Shown here: piece by piece, positions 22,457-31,651 of the stretch | Position numbering within the stretch: the first letter of the stretch is position 1 | Layout of the letters: each line of letters begins with the position of its first letter | DNA from: Actinoplanes sp. DH11 | GTDB taxonomy: Bacteria; Actinomycetota; Actinomycetes; Mycobacteriales; Micromonosporaceae | Assembly: GCF_020873875.1 (NCBI RefSeq) | Contig: NZ_JAHWGU010000051.1 | Location: 1 to 40,580 of the forward strand | Reading direction: 5' to 3' | DNA: 40,580 nucleotides | The notes under the pieces: generated by a model | What the model was told of the DNA's origin: nothing | What the model saw: the letters and a program-made list of their open reading frames with translations, nothing else | Database searches by the model: none | Position numbers and translations under genes: made by a program

Positions 22457-25222
22457 ATGAACGCGTACGGCGATCCGCAGTCCGCACGAGCCCGGGCCCG
22501 AGTGCCCGGGCCGTCCGCTGCTTCCACGCCTGACGACGAGCCAGCGGGCCGCCCCTCGGGGGCGGCCTCGGTGGGCGGTCCGGCCGGGCGTGCGTCGGTG
22601 GGCGGCGCTTCAGCAGGCCGGGCGTCGGTGGGGTCGGCCTCGGTCGGCTCGGCTTCCGTCGGTTCCGCCTCGGTCGGTGGCCCGGCCGGGCGTGCCTCGG
22701 TGGGCTCCGCGGCCGTCGGTGGCGCCCCGGTGGGTTCGGCGCGGGTCGGCGCGGCCTCGGTCCCGCCGGTCGGTGGCCGGGCCTCGGTGGCGCGGGCCGC
22801 GGTGCGGCCGGTCCCACCGGGTGGTCCCGGTGGCCCTGGCGGTCCCGGTGGGCCGGGCGGCCCCGGCGGTCCGGGTGGCAGCGGCCCCGGGCGTGGTGGC
22901 GGCCGCAGCAAGGCCGACAAGAAGCACCGTCGCGCCAACATCCTCACCGCCATGGCCGCCGTTCTGGTGATCATGCTCGGTGTCGGCATCGTCGGCGGCA
23001 CCTACTTCTTCGACGACGTCGAGCTCCCCACGCCACAGGCGGAGGAGCAGATGAACGTCATCCGCGATGTCAAGGGGAACGTGCTGGCGAAGGAAGGCTC
23101 GCCGCGCATCAACGTCCCCTACCAGAACATCAGCGACGTGATGAAGAACGCCGTCGCGGCCGCCGAGGACAAGAACTTCTACGACCACAACGGCATCGAC
23201 ATGAAGGGCATCGCCCGCGCCGCGTGGAACAACTTCACCGGCGGCAGCAAGCAGGGCGCCTCGACGATCACCCAGCAGTACGCACGGCACGTCGCCGATC
23301 TCAAGGAGATCAGCTACAGCCGGAAGCTGCGTGAGGCCGTCATCGCCCGCAAGCTCGAGTCGAAGTACGACAAAGACCAGATCATGGGCATGTACCTGAA
23401 CTACATCGACCTCGGTGAGGGCCGTTACGGCGCCGAGGCCGCTGCGAACGGGTACTTCAACGCCTCGGTCGTCAAGGGCGCGAAGAACGAGATCAACGTC
23501 TACCAGGCCGCGGTTCTCGCCTCGATCATCAAGCAGCCCTACCCGAACGACGCGCACCAGGGCTACGACCCGAACTACAACCTCGAAGAGGCCAAGGGTC
23601 GCTGGGAGTACACGCTCGACAACATGCTCAAGATGGGCTGGATGACCCAGGAGCAGTACGACAAGCGGGCGTACCCCAAGGTCAACAAGCCCAGCAAGGG
23701 CGCCACCTGCAAGACCTGTGCGGACGGCAAGCCGGTCGGCATGATTATGCGGCACGTGAAGTTCGAGCTTCGCGAGCTCGGCATCTCCGAGGAGGAGTTG
23801 CAGAAGGGCGGCTACACGATCACGACGACGATCAACCCGAAGGTGCAGAAGGCGGCCGAGCAGGCCGGATCGCGCCTGAGCAAGTCGTCGCCGTTGTACA
23901 AGCGCCCGAAGGGCTACCAGTCCGCGGTGATCGGCATCGACCCGGACACCGGTCAGGTCCTCGGCTACTACGCCGGCGACGACCCCAACGGCACCGACTA
24001 CGGCAGCTACATGGCCGGTGACGGCAGCGGCATCGTCGACTACGGCGGCCAGTCCCCGGGCTCGACGTTCAAGATCTACACCCTGGCGGCGGGCCTGAAG
24101 GAGAACATCTCCTTCAAGACCACGTGGGACGGCTCGAAGCTGCGCCCGAACGGCACCAAGATCAGTAACGCCGGTGCCGAGGACAGCAACGTCTGTCAGG
24201 GCAAGATCAAGTACTGCGACCTCGAGACGTCGACCGTCAAGTCGTACAACTTCCCGTTCTACTGGATCGCCAACAACATCGGCCGGGACAAGGTCATCGC
24301 GGCGGCCCGTGACGCCGGTATCCGTTACATGTGGACCGACGGCAAGGACAGCCACCCGGGCGGCGAGATGGTCGACCTGACCAAGACCAACGCCGCCAAG
24401 TGGAAGAGCGGCGGCTACTTCGACAACGAGGTCGCCTTCGGTCAGTACCGCGTGGTTCCGCTCGAGCACGCCCAGGGTGTCGCCACCATCGTCAACGGCG
24501 GTGTCCGGCACGACGCGCACTTCATCAAGACGGTGAAGAAGCGCGACTCGAACACCGGCAAAGAGGCGACCGTCAAGACCGAGAACCTGAAGGGCAAGAA
24601 GGTCTTCGACGCCGCGCAGATGTCCAACCTGCTCGGTGTCATGTCGGAGATCCCGAAGTCGCAGGACCACCGGATCTCGGACGGTCGCCAGTCGGTCGCC
24701 AAGTCGGGTACCTGGGAGTTCAAGAAGGGCAACGGCGACACCTGGTACGTCGGCGGCATCCCGCAGATGGCGGTGACCGTCTGGGTCGGCGGCGCCGGTA
24801 ACAAGGTGCAGCTCAAGGAAGCCGACGGCGGCAAGATGTTCGGTTCCGGCACGCCGGCCGCGATCTGGGAAGAGTTCATCGAGACAGTCGTCGACGAACT
24901 CAAGTGGGACAAGGAAGAGTTCCCGGACCGGATCGAGACGGGTGACCCGGACAGCGAGTACGCGAACGGCCAGGAGCCGCCGCCGCCCCCGCCGGTCCAG
25001 ACCGAGGACCCGAACCAGAACCAGGTCTGCGAGCAGTTCCCGGTTCTCTGCCAGGGCCAGGGCGGCCAGCAGCCGGACCAGGGTCAGCAGCCGGGTCAGG
25101 GTCAGCAACCCGGCCAGGGCCAGCAGCCGGGTCAGGGTCAGCAACCCGGCCAGGGCCAAGGCCAAGGCCAAGGCCAAGGCCAGGGCAACGCGGAGGCTCC
25201 GGCCACCCAGGAAAGCGACTGA
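22457..25222 (+). CDS. Class A penicillin-binding protein
   Basis: A 921-residue bifunctional peptidoglycan synthase (PonA-like). The cytoplasmic N terminus (~160 residues) is low complexity: ASVGS-type repeats, then a GGP-rich run and basic residues. One membrane helix lies at about 162-183. The GT51 transglycosylase domain contains AAAEDKNFYDH (Glu near 237) and GASTITQQYARH. The transpeptidase domain has SPGSTFK (Ser536, Lys539), SYN (596) and KSGT (749). The C-terminal tail is Pro-rich and then a PGQGQQ repeat. ATG 22457 is preferred over an in-frame start at 22262 that overlaps the DUF5318 gene, though the Shine-Dalgarno GAAG is weak. The domain order is standard; the tails are unusually repetitive. 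Confidence 0.94.
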   Translation: MNAYGDPQSARARARVPGPSAASTPDDEPAGRPSGAASVGGPAGRASVGGASAGRASVGSASVGSASVGSASVGGPAGRASVGSAAVGGAPVGSARVGAASVPPVGGRASVARAAVRPVPPGGPGGPGGPGGPGGPGGPGGSGPGRGGGRSKADKKHRRANILTAMAAVLVIMLGVGIVGGTYFFDDVELPTPQAEEQMNVIRDVKGNVLAKEGSPRINVPYQNISDVMKNAVAAAEDKNFYDHNGIDMKGIARAAWNNFTGGSKQGASTITQQYARHVADLKEISYSRKLREAVIARKLESKYDKDQIMGMYLNYIDLGEGRYGAEAAANGYFNASVVKGAKNEINVYQAAVLASIIKQPYPNDAHQGYDPNYNLEEAKGRWEYTLDNMLKMGWMTQEQYDKRAYPKVNKPSKGATCKTCADGKPVGMIMRHVKFELRELGISEEELQKGGYTITTTINPKVQKAAEQAGSRLSKSSPLYKRPKGYQSAVIGIDPDTGQVLGYYAGDDPNGTDYGSYMAGDGSGIVDYGGQSPGSTFKIYTLAAGLKENISFKTTWDGSKLRPNGTKISNAGAEDSNVCQGKIKYCDLETSTVKSYNFPFYWIANNIGRDKVIAAARDAGIRYMWTDGKDSHPGGEMVDLTKTNAAKWKSGGYFDNEVAFGQYRVVPLEHAQGVATIVNGGVRHDAHFIKTVKKRDSNTGKEATVKTENLKGKKVFDAAQMSNLLGVMSEIPKSQDHRISDGRQSVAKSGTWEFKKGNGDTWYVGGIPQMAVTVWVGGAGNKVQLKEADGGKMFGSGTPAAIWEEFIETVVDELKWDKEEFPDRIETGDPDSEYANGQEPPPPPPVQTEDPNQNQVCEQFPVLCQGQGGQQPDQGQQPGQGQQPGQGQQPGQGQQPGQGQGQGQGQGQGNAEAPATQESD

Positions 25223-25238
25223 CGTACGGCTTCACCGC

Positions 25239-25271
25239 AAGCGCCCCATCTCCTCGTGAGGTGGGGCGCTT
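25239..25271 (+). terminator. Terminator of the PBP gene
   Basis: 14-bp inverted repeat AAGCGCCCCATCTC / GAGGTGGGGCGCTT (one G-T wobble) with a 5-nt loop, 16 bp after the PBP stop. Only a short T pair follows. Confidence 0.8.
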
Positions 25272-25343
25272 CGCCGTTGGAGATCGGTGTGACACAGCGG
25301 CCCGTCACCGCTTCGGGCGCCAGATGCGGCATGATGCCAAGTC

Positions 25344-26891
25344 ATGAGCACGAAACCGTCTGACGAACAGCCTGGCGTCTCGAAAGCGACCTCGGACGGT
25401 TTCGTACGGGGACTCTCCCAGATGATCGGTGGCCCGCTCGGCTCGCACGCGGTGCGACCCGAGTCGCGGCCCGGCCGGTTCTGGACCGCGCCACGGATCG
25501 TCCTGGCGCTGACCTGCCTGGTCCTCGCGCTCTCCTGGGTGCAGAAGTCACCCTGCATGGACGGGAACTGGCAGAAGAACATGCAGTACACCCGGTACTG
25601 CTACACCGACGTGCTGGCGCTCTACTACGCCGAGGGCATCAACGAGGGCAAAGTGCCCTACGTGGACCACCCGGTGGAATACCCGGTCGTCACCGGTTAC
25701 TTCATGGGTGCGCTGGGGCTGCCGGTGCACTCGTACGGTGAAAGCCACCCCGACATCAACCAGGGCAGCTGGTTCTACAACGCGAACGCCCTGGTGCTCT
25801 CCCTCTTCGCGGTCGCCACCGTGGCGATCATCCTGGCGCTGCGCCGGCGCCGCCCCTGGGACGCGGCCATCTTCGCGCTCTCGCCGATCCTGCTGCTCAC
25901 CGCCACGATCAACTGGGACTTCCTGGCGATCGGGCTCGCCGTCTACGGCCTCTACCTGTGGGTGCAGCGCAAACCGGTCTGGGCCGGCATCTTCTTCGGG
26001 CTGGGCGCCGCGGCAAAACTCTGGCCACTGTTCCTGCTCGGGCCGATCCTCATCCTGGCGCTGCGGACCGGGCGGCTGCGGCCGTTCTGGAGCGCGTTCC
26101 TCGCGACCGGCGTCACCTGGGCACTGGCGAACTTCCCGGTCTTCTACTGGTACCACGAGAGCTGGCTGCGCTTCTTCCGGCTCAACTCGGAACGGCCGAT
26201 CGACTGGGGCACGTTCTGGTATGTCGGGCGGTACCTGGACGGAAAATGGGCCAGCGGCGGCGCCGGCGATCAGGGCCCGTTCCAGTGGCTGAGCAACAAC
26301 ATCCCGACGCTCAACTACGTGTCGTACGCCCTCTTCGGTCTCGCCTGCCTCGGCATCCTGGTCCTCGGCCTGCTCGCGCCGCGCCGGCCACGGCTGGCAC
26401 AGACCGCGTTCCTGGTCGTCGCCGCGTTCCTGCTCTTCAGCAAGGTGTGGTCGCAGCAGTACGTGCTCTGGCTCCTGCCTCTCATCGTCCTGGCCCGGCC
26501 GAAGTGGGGCGCGATCATCGCGTGGACCATCGCCGAGGTGGGCTACCTGGCGGCCTTCTACGCCGAACTGATCGGCGCCGGCGGCAAGACGGTCATCCCG
26601 GAGGGCTTGTTCGTGCTCGCCTCGACCGCGCGGCTGGTCACCGTGGCCCTCCTCTTCGGACTCGTGGCGCGGGAGATCTGGCGGCCGGAGCTGGACGTGG
26701 TCCGGCAGTCCTACGACGGGCTCGACCCGGAGGCGGGGCCGCTGGACGGTCCGGAGGCGCCGTGGGTCACCGGGTTCCGGCGCTTGTTCGGGCTGGGGCC
26801 GTCCAAGGAGGCGGTGGCGGCGGGGGACGATGCCCATGCCGATACCGATACCGACGCCACACCACCGCCGCCGCTCGCTCTGAAGAGCTGA
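25344..26891 (+). CDS. GT87/DUF2029-like polytopic membrane protein
   Basis: A 515-residue integral membrane protein of the GT-C mannosyltransferase-like type, which uses polyprenyl-phosphate sugars at the outer face of the membrane. About ten hydrophobic segments are seen. An early extracytoplasmic loop has YCYTDVLALYYAEGINEGKVPYVDHPVEYPV, divided by the conserved Asp and the YPP/EYPV-like motif typical of the family. Later come the KLWPLFLLGP segment and FSKVWSQQYVLWLLPL. The C terminus (~60 residues) is polar. The M. tuberculosis gene after ponA1 is of the same family. The ATG at 25344 has no clear ribosome binding site. It is convergent with the next gene (9-bp gap). The sugar and acceptor are unknown. 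Confidence 0.85.
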   Translation: MSTKPSDEQPGVSKATSDGFVRGLSQMIGGPLGSHAVRPESRPGRFWTAPRIVLALTCLVLALSWVQKSPCMDGNWQKNMQYTRYCYTDVLALYYAEGINEGKVPYVDHPVEYPVVTGYFMGALGLPVHSYGESHPDINQGSWFYNANALVLSLFAVATVAIILALRRRRPWDAAIFALSPILLLTATINWDFLAIGLAVYGLYLWVQRKPVWAGIFFGLGAAAKLWPLFLLGPILILALRTGRLRPFWSAFLATGVTWALANFPVFYWYHESWLRFFRLNSERPIDWGTFWYVGRYLDGKWASGGAGDQGPFQWLSNNIPTLNYVSYALFGLACLGILVLGLLAPRRPRLAQTAFLVVAAFLLFSKVWSQQYVLWLLPLIVLARPKWGAIIAWTIAEVGYLAAFYAELIGAGGKTVIPEGLFVLASTARLVTVALLFGLVAREIWRPELDVVRQSYDGLDPEAGPLDGPEAPWVTGFRRLFGLGPSKEAVAAGDDAHADTDTDATPPPPLALKS

Positions 26892-26900
26892 TCCCCGAGG

Positions 26901-29459
26901 TCAGCTCAGCGTCTCCTGCGGGACTGCGGCAAGTGCCGGCGGTTGCTGCGGAACCGTCGTCAGGCCCGGCTGTTGCTGCGGGACTGTGGCGAGCCCGGGC
27001 TGCTGTTGCGGTGCCGTGGTCAGGCCGGGCTGTTGCTGCGGTGCCGTGGTCAAGCCGGGCTGCTGCTGGGGTGCCGTGGTCAGGCCGGGCTGTTGCTGCG
27101 GGATCGGGGTCTGCCCGGGCTGCTGCGGGACGGTGGTCTGGCCCGGCGGTGGTTGCTGCGGGGCTGCGGCTGGGTCCAGGTGGAAGACGACCGCGTCGGG
27201 CAGGTCCTCACGCCGGATGTTGAGGGCGTCCACCGGGATGTCGCCGGCCCGCTCCCACGGCGTACCCACCACCTGCTCACGCAGCAGCACCACCTTCGTC
27301 ACGCCGATCGAGCGCAGGTACTGGATGCTGCCCTCGTCCGGGAACGACGCGACCCGGCTGCGCAACTCGCTCTGCCGGACCGCCGCGAACGTGCCGCCGC
27401 CGTTGGCGAGCGGCTCGAACCGCGACGTCGACCAGAGCTGCACCGTCTGATCGCCGAGATCGGTGGTCGGCAGCACCAGCATCGAGCCGGTGACCGTGCG
27501 CATCGCCGCCGGCTGGTCCGGGACGGCCGGGTGGGGTGTGCTGTTCCAGCCTTCCAGGGCGACCAGGATCAGCGGGGTCAGCATGGCCAGACGCAGCCAC
27601 GGCCCCGGCCACGGCGGGACGCGCTGGGCGGCCAGGTGCAGGGCCCGGCGGACGAAGTCGTCGACGGCGCCGGCCGCCAGGATCACCAGCAGCAGCGTCA
27701 CCCAGAGCATCAGCCGGCCGGGGATGCGCTGGTCGAACGACGCCGGGTAGTGGCCGAACAACGGCAGGTAGGTGTAGTGCCCGCCGAGGTAGTTGGTGCC
27801 GAGTGTCAGGACCACGGCCACCGTGACGGCGACCATGAGAGCCATCCGGTGCCTCAGGTGCCAGACCGAGAACGCCAGCCCGGCCAGGGCCAGCGCGTAG
27901 AGCACGACGCCGGGCAGCAGCGACATCTCCGCGGCCCAGCCGAGCGACGAGCGGGTGGTTTCGTGGGCGGCGCCCCAGACACGCGACTCGGCGGGCCCGA
28001 TCAGGAGGCTGTGCAGCGGTGGTGAGAAGAAATCGATCTCTTGGGTACGGGTGGAACTGTCCGGAACGCGCGTATAGGGCACCGCGATCAGCAGCGCCAC
28101 CCCGGCGAAGATCAGCGCACCCAGGGTGTCGGTGACCGCCAGCCGCCAGCCGAGCAGCGGAACCGCCGGCCGGTGCAGGAGTCGGACCAGGGGCCGATGA
28201 CCGGATTGCCGGAGCCGGCGGACAATCGAGCCGACGAGCAGGGTCAGCAGGATGAGGCCGAGCACGTACGCGAAGGGGATGCCCAGGGAGAAACCGAGCG
28301 TGACCTGCCAGGCCGCGACCACCCAGCCGGCGGCCGCCCAGCCGGCGCTGCGGCGGTCCGGGCGCAGGCCGTACCGCAGGGACCAGCCGTGCCCGCGTGC
28401 CAGCATTGCCAGGGCCAGCGGGATGCCGCCCGCCGAGATGATGTCGAGGTGGCCCTCCTGGGCGAGGCGCCACGGCGCGTAGGCGAACGCGATCGCGGCA
28501 ACCGCCGCACCGGTGGGCCGGGCGCCGAGCTGCCGCACCAGGGCGTAGGCGCCGAACGCGAGCAGCGCGTGCGCGACGACGAAGAGCACGTTGTAGCGGA
28601 GGACCGCCGCTTCCGGGCCGGCGCCGATCATCGCGAGCGGCGCGTAGCCGAGCAGGCTGTCACCGAAGGCGAAGCTGTCGGCGAGCGGGAAGTAGGCGTT
28701 GGCCTGCCACAGCCGCACCGGATCGGTGATCAGGATGTGTCCGGCCCAGGCGAGTTGCCACGCCTGCCGCGCCGGATCGCCCAGGTCCTGCGGAAGGGTG
28801 CCCAGCGGGTGGCGCAGGACCGGCCACGTCATGAGGACGGCGAGGAGCACGCTCGCGTACAGCGCCAGGGCCCACTCGTGGCTCAGCACCCGGACGACGG
28901 GCGCCAGCGCGCGGCGGACCCGGCTGGGCGGCTGCTCGGGGATGGTGGCGAAGACGGTCCAGGGATCCGGCGGGGCACCGGGCGGCCGGCTGGTGGGAAG
29001 CTGCGCCCGCTGCTTGGGAACCTTCTTCTTCGTCGCCGTGCCCGCCGCGGCGCGCTCCTTGCCCGGCTCCGACGCGGCCGAGGACGGCTTGCCTGGTTCC
29101 GGTGCGGCCGGAGATGGCTTGCCCGGGTCCGGCGCCGCTGGGGCCGATGTTCCCGAGCCCGCCGGCTTGCCGCCAGAAGTGCCCTCCACCTGCCCCGCGA
29201 CCGCATCACCGCTGGACGCGGCCGTCCGCTGCGCCGGAATACGCGGCGCCTCCTCAGTCCCGGGCTTCACCTCAACATCAGGCTTCGCTTCGAGGGCTGG
29301 TTTTGCCTCTGTCGGTGGTTTGGCCTTCTTGGCGCGGAAGAAGCCGAAGCGTCGCCGCGGCCGAGCCGGCGCGCTTGCCTCCGGCCGGCTCGGTGCGGTG
29401 GAGGGCAACCCGTTCTCTCCGGCGGGTGCCGGTGAGATCGGGTGCTGCTGCTCGGTCAT
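26901..29459 (-). CDS. GT-C-like polytopic membrane protein with repeat tail
   Basis: An 852-residue protein. A disordered, Pro/Ala/Lys-rich cytoplasmic N terminus (~190 residues) precedes about ten membrane segments. The first outer loop reads LPQDLGDPARQAWQLAW and is followed by ANAYFPLADSFAFGDSLLGYAPL, the pattern of GT-C-like proteins with a catalytic-type Asp. Later motifs are IDFFSPPLHSLLIGP and RIPGRLMLW. After an extracytoplasmic domain the last ~90 residues are PQQQPGLTT repeats. The ATG at 29459 has GGGAGG three bases upstream; the frame is open for another 290 codons but that part overlaps nfo in another frame. It follows nfo by 20 bp. Glycosyltransferase activity is inferred. Confidence 0.82.
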   Translation of the reverse strand: MTEQQHPISPAPAGENGLPSTAPSRPEASAPARPRRRFGFFRAKKAKPPTEAKPALEAKPDVEVKPGTEEAPRIPAQRTAASSGDAVAGQVEGTSGGKPAGSGTSAPAAPDPGKPSPAAPEPGKPSSAASEPGKERAAAGTATKKKVPKQRAQLPTSRPPGAPPDPWTVFATIPEQPPSRVRRALAPVVRVLSHEWALALYASVLLAVLMTWPVLRHPLGTLPQDLGDPARQAWQLAWAGHILITDPVRLWQANAYFPLADSFAFGDSLLGYAPLAMIGAGPEAAVLRYNVLFVVAHALLAFGAYALVRQLGARPTGAAVAAIAFAYAPWRLAQEGHLDIISAGGIPLALAMLARGHGWSLRYGLRPDRRSAGWAAAGWVVAAWQVTLGFSLGIPFAYVLGLILLTLLVGSIVRRLRQSGHRPLVRLLHRPAVPLLGWRLAVTDTLGALIFAGVALLIAVPYTRVPDSSTRTQEIDFFSPPLHSLLIGPAESRVWGAAHETTRSSLGWAAEMSLLPGVVLYALALAGLAFSVWHLRHRMALMVAVTVAVVLTLGTNYLGGHYTYLPLFGHYPASFDQRIPGRLMLWVTLLLVILAAGAVDDFVRRALHLAAQRVPPWPGPWLRLAMLTPLILVALEGWNSTPHPAVPDQPAAMRTVTGSMLVLPTTDLGDQTVQLWSTSRFEPLANGGGTFAAVRQSELRSRVASFPDEGSIQYLRSIGVTKVVLLREQVVGTPWERAGDIPVDALNIRREDLPDAVVFHLDPAAAPQQPPPGQTTVPQQPGQTPIPQQQPGLTTAPQQQPGLTTAPQQQPGLTTAPQQQPGLATVPQQQPGLTTVPQQPPALAAVPQETLS
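26941..27120 (-). repeat. 30-bp repeats coding the PQQQPGL tail
   Basis: About six 30-bp units, each coding ten residues of the type PQQQPGLTTA, with units around 27001-27090 the most alike. They form the C-terminal tail of the GT-C-like protein. Confidence 0.9.
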
Positions 29460-29479
29460 GACCCTCCCGTGCCGGTGAC

Positions 29480-30256
29480 TCAGCCGCCCGCGCGCTCGCG
29501 CAGAAGGGCGATGTCGGCGGACTGGCCCTCCGTGCCACCCGGGGTCTCCACGATGGCGGGCGCCCCGGCGGCGCGGATCGCGGCCACCACCAACTCGGGG
29601 TCGATCTTCCCACTCCCCAGGTTGTCGTGGCGGTCCTGGCCCGAGTCGAATCCGCCCTTCGAATCGTTGGCGTGGATCAGGTCGATCCGGCCCGTGATGG
29701 ACTTGACCCGATCGACGATGCCGACCAGGTCCTCCCCGCCGGCGAACGCGTGACAGGTGTCGAGGCAGAAGCCGGCACCGAACGCGCCGACCTCGTCCCA
29801 GAGGCGGGCCAGGTCGTCGAAGCGGCGGGCGCAGGCGTTGTCGCCACCGGCCGTGTTCTCGATCAGGACCGGGAGCGGCAGGCCGCCGTCCTTCTCCGCA
29901 TACTCGAAGGCCTTCCGCCAGTTCGCGAAGCCGGCCGCGAGGTCGGCGCCCGCGCCCACGTGCCCGCCGTGCACGATCAGGCCTTTCGCGCCGAGCTCGG
30001 CGGCGGCCCGGGCGTGTGCCATGAGCAGCTTGCGGCTGGGGATCCGGATCCGGTTGTTGGGCGAGGCGACGTTCACGATGTAGGGCGCGTGGATGTAGAC
30101 GTCGACCTCGGCCGCCCGCAGCTGCTCGGCGTCCGCCCGCGGCTGGGGCGATTTGTAGCCCTGTGGGTCGGTCAGGAAGAACTGCACCGCGTCGGCACCG
30201 CGAGCAGCGGCCTCGACCAGGGGTTCGGCGGAATCGACGTGGGCTCCGATGCGCAT
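29480..30256 (-). CDS. nfo: Deoxyribonuclease IV (endonuclease IV family)
   Basis: A 258-residue AP endonuclease of the Nfo family (TIM barrel, three metal ions) that cuts DNA at abasic sites in base excision repair. Seen: GAHVDSAEPLVEAAARGADAVQFFL at the N terminus split by the conserved His, YIHAPYIVNVASPN, LIVHGGHVGAG, the LIENTAGG Glu, GFCLDTCHAFAGG, LIHANDSKGGFDSGQDRHDNLG with the metal-binding HAND/H motifs, and ETPGG. The start is ATG at 30256. It is the first gene of a two-gene minus-strand unit with the GT-C-like gene and is divergent from the secreted protein gene at 30385. Confidence 0.94.
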   Translation of the reverse strand: MRIGAHVDSAEPLVEAAARGADAVQFFLTDPQGYKSPQPRADAEQLRAAEVDVYIHAPYIVNVASPNNRIRIPSRKLLMAHARAAAELGAKGLIVHGGHVGAGADLAAGFANWRKAFEYAEKDGGLPLPVLIENTAGGDNACARRFDDLARLWDEVGAFGAGFCLDTCHAFAGGEDLVGIVDRVKSITGRIDLIHANDSKGGFDSGQDRHDNLGSGKIDPELVVAAIRAAGAPAIVETPGGTEGQSADIALLRERAGG

Positions 30257-30384
30257 GGGACGAGCCTACGACGCCGGTACGACGCTTTCCGCACGCGTCA
30301 CGTGCCCGCTCTGTCCTCGTTGTGTCCATTGATTACGTTTTGACGGATACCGGCGTGTCCGTTGGCGATCTCGGGAGATGGTGC

Positions 30385-31413
30385 ATGGCGCGGCAGGTCC
30401 GATACCGGGTGGCGGCAGTGGTCCTGAGCGGGCTGATCTTCGGCGCACCATTGCTCGCCAACGGGACCGCGAGTGCCGAGCAGCTCGATCCGGGCGACCG
30501 GCGGGTCAGCTTCACCGGGACCGGCGTCCTCGGTCTGACGTGCGAGTCCAGGCCGACCGTCGAGTCGATGACGGTCCCGGCCGACAGCGTCATCCAGGTG
30601 CGCAACCGCACCGGACACGACGCACAGCTGAAGCTCGGCGGCGCGCCGAAAGGCGTGATCCCGGAGAACGGCTCGGCCGATCTGGTGTTCCGGCGCGGTA
30701 CGACGTCGGTGGTGCTCACCCCGGATTGCGACAACGGCCAGGGCGTGGTTCCGATGATCGTGACGGCGTCGCCGTCGGCCGCCGCGGGCCGGCCCGATCC
30801 GGCGCCCGCGACACCCGGGGGCAACGCCGCCACGCTGTCCAAGCCGGCCAGGCCCGGCGCGCCGGCCCGTACCACTGCCAAATCGACCAGGGCCGGCGCC
30901 GCCTCCGACGCCTCGCGCACGACGCGGACCGGCCCGAAATCCGTGCGACCCGGCAACCGGGAGCCGTCCGGGGCGCGGCCCGCCGTCGCCGCGAGCCGCG
31001 CGGCCACAGCGGGGCAGAGCGGCACCGATCAGCGTGTCAAGGCGAAGGCTCCGGCGCAGGGTACGGGCGGAGTCGGCGCGCCCACCTTCGCCGGCATGCC
31101 GCTCGGCGACCGGCAGCGGCTGGTGCCCAGCTCGGCGGCTGCCGGTGCGCCGGTGACCGCCGCGGCCTCGGCACCCGCCGCCGGGCCGGCCGAGACGCCA
31201 CTCGGCGACGAGGACGCCGGCGTGCCGGTGCAGGGGGTCGAGGAGCCGTCGAACTCGCCCGGTACCGAGCCGGTCGCCGCCGTCGGCCCGATCCGCGAGG
31301 GCCGGCCGATCGGGCTGCTCGGCCTCACCGCGCTCACTTGCGTTCTCGGCGTCTCAATCGCCGCGATTCGGGCAATCGTGTCACAACGTGCATCTCGCGC
31401 GAATATGTCGTAA
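30385..31413 (+). CDS. Secreted, membrane-anchored protein of unknown function
   Basis: A 342-residue protein I cannot place in a named family. It has a signal peptide (basic start, hydrophobic 8-25, likely cut after TASA near residue 31), then a compact beta-like domain (about 35-125) with one Cys pair, Cys53 and Cys115. The sequence IQVRNRTGHDAQLKLGG and the closing VVLTPDC recall cupredoxin-like folds but lack clear copper ligands. A long Ala/Pro/Thr linker follows, then a C-terminal membrane helix (LLGLTALTCVLGVSIAAIRA) and a short basic tail. The ATG at 30385 has GGGAG seven bases upstream. It is followed by a strong terminator before rpsF. A surface-exposed stalked protein is the best description. 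Confidence 0.75.
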   Translation: MARQVRYRVAAVVLSGLIFGAPLLANGTASAEQLDPGDRRVSFTGTGVLGLTCESRPTVESMTVPADSVIQVRNRTGHDAQLKLGGAPKGVIPENGSADLVFRRGTTSVVLTPDCDNGQGVVPMIVTASPSAAAGRPDPAPATPGGNAATLSKPARPGAPARTTAKSTRAGAASDASRTTRTGPKSVRPGNREPSGARPAVAASRAATAGQSGTDQRVKAKAPAQGTGGVGAPTFAGMPLGDRQRLVPSSAAAGAPVTAAASAPAAGPAETPLGDEDAGVPVQGVEEPSNSPGTEPVAAVGPIREGRPIGLLGLTALTCVLGVSIAAIRAIVSQRASRANMS

Positions 31414-31523
31414 GCTCCCTCTTGAAAGCTCCGCGGGGCGTACGCGTCCAACCTCATCGGTGTGGTCGTTCCTCCCCAGGTCCCACCCAACGAATCGGAC
31501 CGGACGCCCCGCGGCTCTTCGCA

Positions 31524-31557
31524 GACGACCCCGTCCTCGGACGGGGTCGTCCGTTTT
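31524..31557 (+). terminator. Intrinsic terminator before rpsF
   Basis: Inverted repeat GACGACCCCGTCC (31524-31536) / GGACGGGGTCGTC (31539-31551) followed by TTTTT at 31554-31558. It lies about 110 bp after the secreted protein gene and directly before the rpsF promoter. Confidence 0.92.
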
Positions 31558-31585
31558 TGGGCCGGACGCCTTCGGTGGGTATGCT
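31557..31585 (+). promoter_or_regulatory. Promoter of the rpsF operon
   Basis: TTGGGC (31557-31562), a 17-bp spacer and TATGCT (31580-31585) fit a housekeeping promoter. Transcription from about 31592 would give a leader of about 115 nt that contains the hairpin structure at 31652-31710. Confidence 0.6.
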
Positions 31586-31651
31586 GGCTCGGTTCGCAGT
31601 GTGTTCGCCGTGGGCGCTCAAGTCACCCACGGCTTTCTTCTGCGTACGACA

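Noticed and set aside
26901..30329. Longer N-terminal form of the GT-C-like protein
   Set aside because: The extra 290 codons overlap nfo in another frame and are Arg/Gly-rich; ATG 29459 has a GGGAGG site.
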